16,359 bases of DNA from Nanobdellota archaeon (GTDB taxonomy: Archaea; Nanobdellota; Nanobdellia; Woesearchaeales; JAHJBD01). A program made the translations under genes and the position numbers. Positions 1 to 5,321 of the stretch are shown here, one piece after another. The DNA lies in assembly GCA_018813725.1 (NCBI GenBank), contig JAHJBD010000042.1:1-16359 (forward strand), in the 5' to 3' direction. The notes beneath the pieces were generated by a model. The model was given only the letters and a program-made list of their open reading frames with translations. It ran no database searches and was not told where the DNA came from. How positions within the stretch are numbered: the stretch's first letter is position 1; each line of letters starts with the position of its first letter.

Positions 1-846
1 ATAAATAAGCTTAAAGAAAAAGGGATAATCAAGCAGTTCCACACAGTAATAGATGTAGGCAGATTAGGGTTTATCTCATTCAGGGTATATCTAAAACTGC
101 AGAATACTGATCCTCAAAAAGAGGCAGAGATAATCCAATTCCTTAAAGAGCAAAAAGCAGTGACCTGGTTAGTTTCAATCGATGGCGAGTATGATATAGG
201 GATGTGGATTGCTACTATATCAATAAAGGAGATGAACAATATCTGGAAGGAGATCCTAGACAAGTATGTGAATTACATCGATAAAAGGTGGCTTACAGTA
301 TTTACAAGGGTCTCTTACTTTCCTAGGGCTTACCTTATTGAAAAGAAACAAAACCTTGAGGAATATGTGTTTATCACTGAACCCGAAGATATTGACTTAG
401 ACCAAAAGGATATTGAACTGATCAAGCTCCTTGCCCCAGATGCGAGAATCTCGATATTAGAGCTTGCCAAAAGACTGAAAATTACACCAAAAACTGTCGC
501 CTCAAGAATAAAAGAGCTTGAAGCAAAGAAAGTTATCATCGGCTATCGGACAATGTTTGATCTTGAGAAGCTGGGGTACCAATACTTTAAGCTGCATATA
601 AACCTGCACAACACAAGCCAAGAGAGGATTAAAAATTTTGGGGGATATGTAAAATCTCATCCAAACATAATATTTGATAATGAAGTGTTAGGAGGGGACG
701 ATCTTGAGATAGAGATACAGGCGACCTCTTTGCAGCATTTTAGAGATATTGTTGATGACATCAAAAAGCGATTTTCAGAGATAATCAAGAATCACAGGTA
801 TATGCTTTTTTACAAGGAGCATAAATTCTTGTTCTTTCCTTCTTGA
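1..846 (+). CDS. Tandem Lrp/AsnC-family transcription regulator (5' end missing)
   Basis: The reading frame is open from the first base, so the gene starts upstream; 281 residues are visible. Residues 1-10 look like the end of a winged helix-turn-helix (LKEKGIIKQF). A ligand-sensing RAM-like domain follows to about residue 120. A second complete helix-turn-helix lies near residues 131-178 (DARISILELAKRLKITPKTV), then a second RAM-like domain to the end (starting KLGYQYFKLHINL). The protein is thus two Lrp units fused head to tail, where typical Lrp proteins have one unit of about 150 residues. Lrp/AsnC proteins bind DNA as dimers or octamers and sense amino acids or similar small molecules; the effector here is unknown. 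The GTG at 160 lies inside the first domain and is not a real start. The next feature downstream is an opposite-strand tRNA cluster. Family confidence is high, specific role unknown. Confidence 0.88.
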   Translation: MNKLKEKGIIKQFHTVIDVGRLGFISFRVYLKLQNTDPQKEAEIIQFLKEQKAVTWLVSIDGEYDIGMWIATISIKEMNNIWKEILDKYVNYIDKRWLTVFTRVSYFPRAYLIEKKQNLEEYVFITEPEDIDLDQKDIELIKLLAPDARISILELAKRLKITPKTVASRIKELEAKKVIIGYRTMFDLEKLGYQYFKLHINLHNTSQERIKNFGGYVKSHPNIIFDNEVLGGDDLEIEIQATSLQHFRDIVDDIKKRFSEIIKNHRYMLFYKEHKFLFFPS

Positions 847-878
847 TTGGATATTAAGAAAAATAAATGCGAAAGAGT

Positions 879-920
879 AGGGTGCGAGAACATAAGGGCA
901 GTATGCCCTGTATCAACCCT
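879..920. other. Nested inverted repeat between the Lrp gene and the tRNA cluster
   Basis: A perfect 6-bp stem (AGGGCA at 895-900, TGCCCT at 904-909) with a 3-nt loop is enclosed by a second possible pairing, AGGGT (879-883) with ACCCT (916-920). The element lies in the roughly 100-nt gap between the regulator's stop and the tRNA-Leu 3' end. It could act in 3'-end formation for the regulator mRNA or be a small structured RNA. No box C/D or ACA element was recognised. Only the pairing itself is seen. Confidence 0.35.
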
Positions 921-942
921 CAAAAGCTTTCTCATAAACTCG

Positions 943-952
943 AAAGAAAAAA
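943..952 (-). terminator. Oligo-T terminator after tRNA-Leu
   Basis: Read on the minus strand, the sequence right after the tRNA-Leu 3' end is TTTTTTCTTT. This is the usual archaeal intrinsic termination signal, a T-tract without a required hairpin. It ends the leftward tRNA transcription unit. Confidence 0.6.
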
Positions 953-1056
953 TGCGGAGAGTAGGATTCGAACCCACGTAAGCACTAAGCTAACAGGTGA
1001 CTTACGTTTTAAAAACGCCCTAAGCCTGTCCCGTTTGGCCACTCCGGCATCTCCGC
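953..1056 (-). tRNA. tRNA-Leu (anticodon UAG) with a 20-nt intron
   Basis: The acceptor stem GCGGAGA pairs perfectly with TCTCCGC, and the discriminator is A. The anticodon stem ACAGG/CCTGT holds the loop C-U-UAG-G-A once the intron is removed, giving a UAG anticodon for the CUA codon. The T arm is GTGGG-TTCGAAT-CCTAC. A 15-nt extra arm (near 978-992) marks a class II tRNA, as expected for leucine. Spliced length is 84 nt. No CCA is encoded. It has its own TATA-like box about 30 nt upstream and an oligo-T tract directly after it. Confidence 0.95.
999..1018 (-). other. tRNA-Leu intron, canonical position 37/38
   Basis: The intron is 20 nt. The splice site forms a textbook bulge-helix-bulge: loop bases CUUA (32-35) pair with UAAG inside the intron, the 3-nt bulges are GG^G and UC^A, and an inner stem CGUUU/AAACG closes a 3-nt loop. 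This structure is the substrate of the archaeal tRNA splicing endonuclease. Confidence 0.9.
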
Positions 1057-1080
1057 ATGATTAGCTTGTAATCCCAAATG

Positions 1081-1090
1081 ATTTAAAAAT
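1081..1090 (-). promoter_or_regulatory. TATA-like box for tRNA-Leu
   Basis: On the minus strand this reads ATTTTTAAAT, centred about 30 nt upstream of the tRNA-Leu 5' end. The same TTTTTAAA core sits at the same distance upstream of tRNA-Val, which supports both as TBP sites. tRNA-Leu may therefore be transcribed on its own as well as from the upstream tRNA promoter. Confidence 0.6.
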
Positions 1091-1118
1091 CTATCTGTTG
1101 AATTGAAAGAATTTAAAA

Positions 1119-1232
1119 TGCGGCAGCCGAGATTCGAACTCGGGTGAGAGCCTTTTTGCAAGAAAAGACCAGGAAATTTTGGATTTCCGCTGCCTTGGCA
1201 AGGCCCTATCATAGCCACTAGATCACTGCCGC
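1119..1232 (-). tRNA. tRNA-Gly (anticodon GCC) with a 42-nt intron
   Basis: The acceptor stem GCGGCAG pairs with CTGCCGC, and the discriminator is A. The D arm stem is ATC/GAT. The anticodon stem GGGCC/GGCTC (one G-T pair) encloses the loop UU-GCC-A-A after splicing. The T arm CCGAG-TTCGAAT-CTCGG is perfect. Spliced length is 72 nt with a 4-nt variable loop and no encoded CCA. Its 5' end lies 7 nt from the 3' end of tRNA-Val, so the two are almost certainly one transcript. Confidence 0.95.
1154..1195 (-). other. tRNA-Gly intron, canonical position 37/38
   Basis: The intron is 42 nt. Loop bases UUGC (32-35) pair with GCAA near the intron's 3' end, leaving 3-nt bulges CA^A and AA^A. A strong hairpin GGAAAU/AUUUCC lies in the middle. 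Pairing directly next to the 5' bulge is weak, so this is a relaxed bulge-helix-bulge. Confidence 0.85.
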
Positions 1233-1253
1233 ATGATGATGGGCTCATCCGGA

Positions 1254-1283
1254 ATTTCACGCATTAAGCATAACTTAACACGA
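1254..1283 (-). other. tRNA-Val second intron, non-canonical position 59/60 in the T-loop
   Basis: The intron is 30 nt. T-loop bases UUCA (54-57) pair perfectly with UGAA near the intron's 3' end, with 3-nt bulges AG^U and AU^U cut after the second base. A 9-bp inner stem (CGUGUUAAG with CUUAAUGCG, two wobble pairs) closes a 5-nt loop. Removing it restores a consensus T-loop and a perfect T stem. This is as complete a bulge-helix-bulge as that of tRNA-Leu. Confidence 0.9.
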
Positions 1284-1305
1284 CTTGAACCGGAGACCTT
1301 CGCCT

Positions 1306-1342
1306 GTCCTATGGCAATTCCCTGTCTACGAGACAGGACCCT
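1306..1342 (-). other. tRNA-Val first intron, canonical position 37/38
   Basis: The intron is 37 nt. Loop bases CUUA pair with UAGG (one wobble), giving bulges CA^A and AC^A. A strong 7-bp hairpin CCUGUCU/AGACAGG forms inside. The pairing next to the 5' bulge is imperfect, so the motif is relaxed. Confidence 0.82.
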
Positions 1343-1404
1343 TGTAAGGGCGACGTTCTAGCCACTGAACTATGAGCCCATAATGGTCTGAGAATTACAA
1401 AGCG

Positions 1405-1413
1405 GTTTAAAAA
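1405..1413 (-). promoter_or_regulatory. TATA-like box for tRNA-Val and tRNA-Gly
   Basis: On the minus strand it reads ATTTTTAAAC (1404-1413), centred about 30 nt ahead of the tRNA-Val 5' end at 1379. It shares its TTTTTAAA core and spacing with the tRNA-Leu promoter. No other promoter-like site lies between tRNA-Val and tRNA-Gly. Confidence 0.65.
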
Positions 1414-1417
1414 TGTT

Positions 1418-1510
1418 TCTGAAAAGCAATAGTTTTTCAGAGACTAAAAAACACTTTGTGTTTTCTATGTTTTGGAATTCATGATGAATTACAAAGCCAG
1501 AAAAACATAG
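1418..1510. repeat. Cluster of inverted repeats in the tRNA-Val/scpA divergent region
   Basis: The 200-nt gap between tRNA-Val and scpA holds several perfect inverted repeats in a row. TCTGAAAA (1418-1425) pairs with TTTTCAGA (1434-1441). AAAACAC (1448-1454) pairs with GTGTTTT (1458-1464). CTATGTTTT (1465-1473) pairs with AAAACATAG (1502-1510), and the last encloses a 15-nt palindrome AATTCAT-G-ATGAATT (1476-1490). No gene or long ORF is seen here. The function is unknown: regulatory hairpins, a small RNA or a decayed element are all possible. Confidence 0.5.
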
Positions 1511-1546
1511 GGTGTTTCTGTTCAAAGTAACAAATCCTAGTCAATA

Positions 1547-1556
1547 AATTTATATA
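1547..1556 (+). promoter_or_regulatory. TATA box for scpA
   Basis: AATTTATATA ends 24 nt ahead of the scpA ATG at 1580. With the usual archaeal distance, transcription would begin at or very near the start codon, implying a leaderless or nearly leaderless mRNA. No ribosome binding site is seen before the ATG, which agrees. Confidence 0.65.
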
Positions 1557-1579
1557 GTTTACAGCCGAGACTTCTCATT

Positions 1580-2341
1580 ATGACTAAAAAAGAAGGCCAT
1601 GAGCAGATATTTGATATCTTGTTTGAAAAAGACGAGATAACTTGGCAGACCATCATCATGGAACTGGTCAAATCCGGTGACATGGACCCATGGGATGTTA
1701 ATGTATCGCTGCTCACAAAGAAATATCTTGACATGTTAAAGCAGCTGCAGCACCAGGATTTTAGGGTATCTGGAAAAGTGCTGCTTTGCGCAGCTATGCT
1801 CCTTAAGATCAAATCCAACAGGCTTATGGGTGAAGACCTAGCTAACCTTGATAGGCTGTTTTCAGAGCCAGAAGAGATTGAAGAACTGGATTTTGAAGAG
1901 GATTACAGCCACTTACAGTTAGGTGATGAAAAGCCTACATTGATACCAAGGATGCCCCAGCCAAGGAAAAGAAAGGTTTCTGTATATGACCTTGTTCATG
2001 CTCTTGAACAGGCACTTGAGGTAAAGAGAAGAAAAGTCCTTAGACAGATGCCTCCAACTAATGTTCACATCCCTGCGCAACCAAGGGATATAAGCAAAGT
2101 GATAAAAGATGTATATGGCAAGATCAAAGTGTTCTTTTCTTCAAGGAACTCTGAGAGATTGACCTTCAGCAAGCTCATACCTTCTGAATCCAAGGAAGAT
2201 AAGATATATACTTTCATCCCATTACTACATCTTACAAACCAAAGAAAGATAGATGTTCACCAGTTCCAGCATTTTGGCGAGATTGAGATAGAGCTTAAGA
2301 TGGCTGAACAAGAAGTGAACAAAGAGCTTGGCCTTAAGTAA
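1580..2341 (+). CDS. scpA: Segregation and condensation protein A (kleisin ScpA)
   Basis: This 253-residue protein is the kleisin that bridges the two heads of an SMC dimer and helps compact and separate the chromosome. The N-terminal SMC-neck-binding part is clear at residues 36-53 (DPWDVNVSLLTKKYLDML), followed by a conserved helix at 64-82 (SGKVLLCAAMLLKIKSNRL). The acidic middle (92-118) and basic stretch (123-132) fit the flexible kleisin linker. The C-terminal winged helix that contacts the SMC head lies near 205-240 (IYTFIPLLHLTNQRKIDV). Length matches the family. The start is fixed by the TATA box about 30 nt upstream. In many archaea scpA sits next to smc; here no smc gene is in view and prs follows instead, 32 nt downstream and with its own likely promoter. 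Confidence 0.92.
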   Translation: MTKKEGHEQIFDILFEKDEITWQTIIMELVKSGDMDPWDVNVSLLTKKYLDMLKQLQHQDFRVSGKVLLCAAMLLKIKSNRLMGEDLANLDRLFSEPEEIEELDFEEDYSHLQLGDEKPTLIPRMPQPRKRKVSVYDLVHALEQALEVKRRKVLRQMPPTNVHIPAQPRDISKVIKDVYGKIKVFFSSRNSERLTFSKLIPSESKEDKIYTFIPLLHLTNQRKIDVHQFQHFGEIEIELKMAEQEVNKELGLK

Positions 2342-2342
2342 A

Positions 2343-2352
2343 CTTTTTAAAG
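2343..2352 (+). promoter_or_regulatory. TATA-like box for prs-pfdA-ftsY
   Basis: CTTTTTAAAG begins just after the scpA stop and ends 22 nt ahead of the ATG at 2374. The distance suggests a leaderless mRNA starting at that ATG rather than at the in-frame GTG at 2359. The T-run could also help terminate scpA transcripts. Confidence 0.5.
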
Positions 2353-2373
2353 CATACTGTGTTTTTAGAGCAT

Positions 2374-3339
2374 ATGGCAAAGAGAATATGTTTGATAGCT
2401 GGATCTGCTAATCCTGTATTAGCTAAAGAGATTTCTAAGTACCTTAACATACCATTGACACCTGCAGATGTGAAAAAGTTCAATGATGGCGAGAGTTATG
2501 TGCACATTGAAAAAAGCGTGCGTGGATCTGATGTTTTTGTGATTCAGCCAACAAGCCCAGATGTAAATGATCATATGATGGAGCTTTTGATCATGCTTGA
2601 TGCACTAAAGAGAGCAAGTGCTCATGAGATTACAGCAATAATCCCATATTACGGTTATTCAAGACAAGATAGAAAAGCAGCTGCAAGGGAACCGATCAGC
2701 GCCAAGCTTATCGCTGACCTACTGACAAAAGCTGGGGCTGACAGGGTTGTGACATTTGACCTTCATGTTGACCAGATACAAGGGTTTTTTGATATACCTG
2801 AGGATAATCTTGAAGCACTACCATTGATAGCTGAATACATCATGGAAAAGGAGCTGAAAGATTTTGTCATTGTTGCGCCAGATGTTGGCGGAACAAAAAG
2901 GGCAAGAAGGCTTGCAAAGATATTGGACGCTCCTTTAGCAATAATAGACAAGAGAAGGCCAAGCCATAATGAATGCGAGGTCATGAACATAATCGGTGAA
3001 GTCGAAGGAAAAACGCCAATAATCGTAGATGATATTATTGATACAGCAGGTACGATCACTAGCGCTGCAAAAGCTTTGATGGAAAAAGGCGCAAAAGAAG
3101 CGTATATCTGCGCAACACATGCACTTTTTTCAGGTCCTGCTTACGAAAGGCTAGCTGATAAATCTGTTAAAGAGGTCATTGTTACAAACACTATAGCTAT
3201 ACCAAAGAATAAGGTCACTGAAAAGATAAAGATCATCTCTGTAGCTAGCTTACTAGCAGAAAGCATCAAAAGGATATATGAAGGAGAACCTATGGGTGTA
3301 TTGTTCGAGAACATGTACACAAAGATGAAGAAAAAATGA
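2374..3339 (+). CDS. prs: Ribose-phosphate pyrophosphokinase (PRPP synthetase)
   Basis: The enzyme makes PRPP from ribose 5-phosphate and ATP for nucleotide, histidine and tryptophan synthesis. Counting from the chosen ATG (321 residues), family motifs are all present: FNDGE at 36-40, RQDRK at 97-101 for ATP binding, DLHVDQIQGFF at 129-139 (PRPP synthetase signature), KRRP at 193-196 in the flexible loop, and the PRPP-binding loop DDIIDTAGT at 219-227. The length resembles the bacterial class I enzyme more than the shorter archaeal forms of about 285 residues. An in-frame GTG at 2359 would add five residues, but the ATG is preferred because a TATA-like box lies about 25-30 nt upstream and MAKRICLIAG begins exactly at the first beta strand. 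Its stop overlaps the pfdA start (ATGA), indicating translational coupling. Confidence 0.94.
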   Translation: MAKRICLIAGSANPVLAKEISKYLNIPLTPADVKKFNDGESYVHIEKSVRGSDVFVIQPTSPDVNDHMMELLIMLDALKRASAHEITAIIPYYGYSRQDRKAAAREPISAKLIADLLTKAGADRVVTFDLHVDQIQGFFDIPEDNLEALPLIAEYIMEKELKDFVIVAPDVGGTKRARRLAKILDAPLAIIDKRRPSHNECEVMNIIGEVEGKTPIIVDDIIDTAGTITSAAKALMEKGAKEAYICATHALFSGPAYERLADKSVKEVIVTNTIAIPKNKVTEKIKIISVASLLAESIKRIYEGEPMGVLFENMYTKMKKK

Positions 3340-3737
3340 AAGAAGATATAAAAGAGAAATACATGGAGTATAAGATGCTTGCTCAGCAGATTCAAGAGCT
3401 CCAAAAACAAGTGGAGAATATGACAGAGCAGCAAGCTGAAGTTAAAGGCATGATCCAGGGTCTTGATGACCTTAAGAAAACTAAGCAGGGTACTGAGATA
3501 TTGTTCCCTATAAGTTCAGGAATATTTACAAAAGCGACCATCAAAGACCCAAATGAACTTTTGGTAAATGTTGGGAGCAATGTCGTTGTGTCAAAAGATG
3601 TTGAATCTGCTAAAAAACTTCTAGAAGATAATATTGAAGAGATAAAAAACACGCAAGCGCATCTGCTTGCTCAGGTTGAGATCTTTGCTGAGAAAGCGGT
3701 TAAGCTTGAGAAAGAGATTGAGGCTGCAACCCAATAA
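3336..3737 (+). CDS. pfdA: Prefoldin subunit alpha
   Basis: This 133-residue subunit of the hexameric prefoldin chaperone captures unfolded proteins and passes them to the group II chaperonin. The layout is classic: an N-terminal coiled-coil helix (about 3-48, MLAQQIQELQKQVENM), a central beta-hairpin region (about 50-86, GTEILFPISSGIFTKATI), and a C-terminal coiled-coil helix (about 87-133). Two hairpin segments between the helices mark the alpha rather than the beta type. The start overlaps the prs stop by 4 nt and ftsY begins 2 nt after its stop. The pfdA-ftsY pair is a common archaeal neighbourhood, which supports the call. Confidence 0.92.
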   Translation: MKEDIKEKYMEYKMLAQQIQELQKQVENMTEQQAEVKGMIQGLDDLKKTKQGTEILFPISSGIFTKATIKDPNELLVNVGSNVVVSKDVESAKKLLEDNIEEIKNTQAHLLAQVEIFAEKAVKLEKEIEAATQ

Positions 3738-3739
3738 AA

Positions 3740-5194
3740 ATGTTCAAATTCTTAAAGAATAAGCTAAAGGAAGGCATCGCAAAGCTCTCAAAGGATATTG
3801 ATGAGCAGGGTGAAGAGGAGATAGTTGAGGAAGTTACCCAGCCTGAGGTTAAGAAAAAGGGATTTCTAGGTAAGATTTTTTCAAAGAAAGAAGAAGTTAA
3901 AGAAGAGCCTAAGTTTGAACAGGTTGTTGAGAAGAAAGAGGAGATCAAACCAGTGAGGGTAGAGCCTAAAGTTGAACCAGTTGTAGAAAAGAAACAAGAA
4001 GTAAAACAAGTTAAGGAAGAACCAAAGGCCACAGAAAAACCAGCAGTGGTAGAGAAACCTAAAGAAAAGGTTGTTGAAAAGAAAGAAGAAGTAGAACAAG
4101 TTATTGTAAAAGACGAAGTAAGACCAGTCAAAGAAAAACAAAAGGTTGAAAAAGTCATTGAGAAGGAAGAATTAAAAGTTGAACCAGTTGTTCAAAGGAA
4201 AGAAGAGATAAAACAGGTTATAGTCAAGAAAGAGAAACCAAAACCAGTTAAAGAAGAAGTAATAGTCGAACCAGTAATTGAAAAGGAAGAAGAAGTAAAA
4301 CCAGCCAAAGAAGAGCATAAGAGAGGTTTTTTTGGAGCAATAAAGGAAAAGATAGTAACGAGGAAGATTGATGAGCGTAAATTTGAGGAGCTTTTCTGGG
4401 ACCTTGAGGTTGCGCTACTCGAGAACAATGTTGCAGTTGAGGTCATCGAGAAGATCAAGGAAGACCTTAAGGTTAACCTTACTAACGTGCCTTTGAAAAG
4501 AGGGCAGATTGAAAACATAATCCTAAAGTCATTAAAAGACTCAGTCAGAGAGATACTAGATATTACAGAGATTGACCTATTAAGCAAGATCAAAGAAAAA
4601 AAGCCCTATGTCTTATGTTTTGTTGGAATAAATGGTTCTGGAAAGACCACATCAATAGCAAAAGTAGCATACATGCTTAAGCAGAAAGGTTTTTCAGTGG
4701 TATTGGCTGCCGCAGACACATTCAGGGCAGCAGCAATTGACCAACTCGGGATACATGCTGAAAGATTGGGTGTAAAATTGATTAAACATGATTATGGATC
4801 AGACCCTGCTGCTGTCGCTTTTGATGCGATACAGCACGCAAAAGCAAAAAGCATAGATGTAGTATTGATAGACACTGCTGGAAGGATGCATTCAAACTCC
4901 AACCTTACAGATGAGATGAAGAAGATCGTGAAAGTGGCAAAGCCAGACATGAAGATATTTGTTGGAGAATCCATAACTGGAAACGATTGTGTTGAGCAGG
5001 CAAAGAAGTTCAATGAAGCCATAGGCATAGATGCTTTGATATTATCTAAAGCTGACATTGATGAGAAAGGTGGTGCTGCTGTATCTGTGAGCTATGTTAC
5101 TGGAAAGCCGATAATATATATAGGCACAGGACAAGAGTATAAGGATCTGAGCAAATTTGATTCTTCAGTTGTGTTCAACAGTCTTGGGCTTTGA
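3740..5194 (+). CDS. ftsY: Signal recognition particle receptor FtsY
   Basis: This 484-residue GTPase docks the SRP-ribosome complex at the membrane. The NG domain fills about residues 205-484. Visible motifs are the P-loop GINGSGKTT (296-304), DTFRAAA (326-332), DTAGR (378-382), SKAD in place of TKxD (436-439), GGAAVS (444-449) and GTGQ (462-465). Ahead of it lies a long charged A domain (about 50-195) made of degenerate units of about 19 residues, such as VEPVVEKKQEVKQVKEEPK. This region is bracketed by two similar amphipathic motifs, KKGFLGKIFSKK (39-50) and KRGFFGAIKEKI (194-205), and the N terminus itself is amphipathic (MFKFLKNKLKEGI). These could be membrane-touching segments. Archaeal FtsY usually has a much shorter A domain. 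A long opposite-strand open frame through the repeats is a by-product of biased composition. Confidence 0.95.
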   Translation: MFKFLKNKLKEGIAKLSKDIDEQGEEEIVEEVTQPEVKKKGFLGKIFSKKEEVKEEPKFEQVVEKKEEIKPVRVEPKVEPVVEKKQEVKQVKEEPKATEKPAVVEKPKEKVVEKKEEVEQVIVKDEVRPVKEKQKVEKVIEKEELKVEPVVQRKEEIKQVIVKKEKPKPVKEEVIVEPVIEKEEEVKPAKEEHKRGFFGAIKEKIVTRKIDERKFEELFWDLEVALLENNVAVEVIEKIKEDLKVNLTNVPLKRGQIENIILKSLKDSVREILDITEIDLLSKIKEKKPYVLCFVGINGSGKTTSIAKVAYMLKQKGFSVVLAAADTFRAAAIDQLGIHAERLGVKLIKHDYGSDPAAVAFDAIQHAKAKSIDVVLIDTAGRMHSNSNLTDEMKKIVKVAKPDMKIFVGESITGNDCVEQAKKFNEAIGIDALILSKADIDEKGGAAVSVSYVTGKPIIYIGTGQEYKDLSKFDSSVVFNSLGL

Positions 5195-5207
5195 AGTTAT
5201 CATTAAG

Positions 5208-5216
5208 TTTTTATAT
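5208..5216 (+). promoter_or_regulatory. Upstream TATA-like box, possible promoter of the DUF4013 gene
   Basis: TTTTTATAT lies just after ftsY. It is about 105 nt ahead of the DUF4013 ATG but 23 nt ahead of another ATG at 5239 that opens a 25-codon frame. It could also help end ftsY transcription through its T-run. Confidence 0.35.
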
Positions 5217-5278
5217 TACTCAATCTAATAATCACAATATGGGAAAAAGAGGTGTTTTCTTATTAGCATTATCCGTAA

Positions 5279-5290
5279 AGTATTTATATC
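5279..5290 (+). promoter_or_regulatory. TATA box of the DUF4013 gene
   Basis: AGTATTTATATC ends 31 nt ahead of the ATG at 5322. The predicted transcript start would lie around 5310, leaving just room for the ribosome binding site GGTGAT at 5312-5317. This is the better of the two candidate promoters. Confidence 0.55.
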
Positions 5291-5321
5291 AGAGTTTCAA
5301 TAAACAAAATAGGTGATAATC

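Larger units (their letters stand above)
1240..1379 (-). tRNA. tRNA-Val (anticodon UAC) with two introns (37 nt and 30 nt)
   Basis: The acceptor stem GGGCTCA pairs with TGAGCCC, which lies 120 nt away on the far side of two introns; the discriminator is A. The D stem is GTTC/GAAC. The anticodon stem TCGCC/GGCGA encloses CU-UAC-A-A after splicing. The T arm becomes TCCGG-TTCAAGT-CCGGA only when a second intron, sitting in the T-loop, is removed. Spliced length is 73 nt with a normal 5-nt variable loop. Without recognising the T-loop intron the gene would look truncated or degenerate, because the sequence right after the T-loop does not pair with the T stem. It is the first gene of the leftward tRNA cluster. 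Confidence 0.93.

Noticed and set aside
867..1260. Open frames of 65 and 83 codons across the tRNA region
   Set aside because: They overlap three well-formed tRNA genes, have no ribosome binding site, and their sequence is fully explained by tRNA arms and introns.
1240..1379. tRNA-Val as a degenerate or truncated tRNA pseudogene
   Set aside because: The apparent mismatch after the T-loop disappears when the 30-nt T-loop intron is removed. All stems are then perfectly paired and the bulge-helix-bulge is intact.
2359..2373. GTG at 2359 as the start of prs
   Set aside because: It would add five residues ahead of the conserved MAKRICLIAG start and lies only a few bases after the TATA-like box, upstream of where transcription should begin.
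3700..4593. Long Phe/Ser-rich open frames antisense to ftsY (for example 152 and 133 codons)
   Set aside because: The Glu/Lys-rich repeats of the FtsY linker contain few codons that give stops on the opposite strand, so long antisense frames appear by composition. There is no promoter or start signal.
5313..5321. GTG at 5313 as the start of the DUF4013 gene
   Set aside because: The GTG is part of the ribosome binding site GGTGAT that serves the ATG at 5322.
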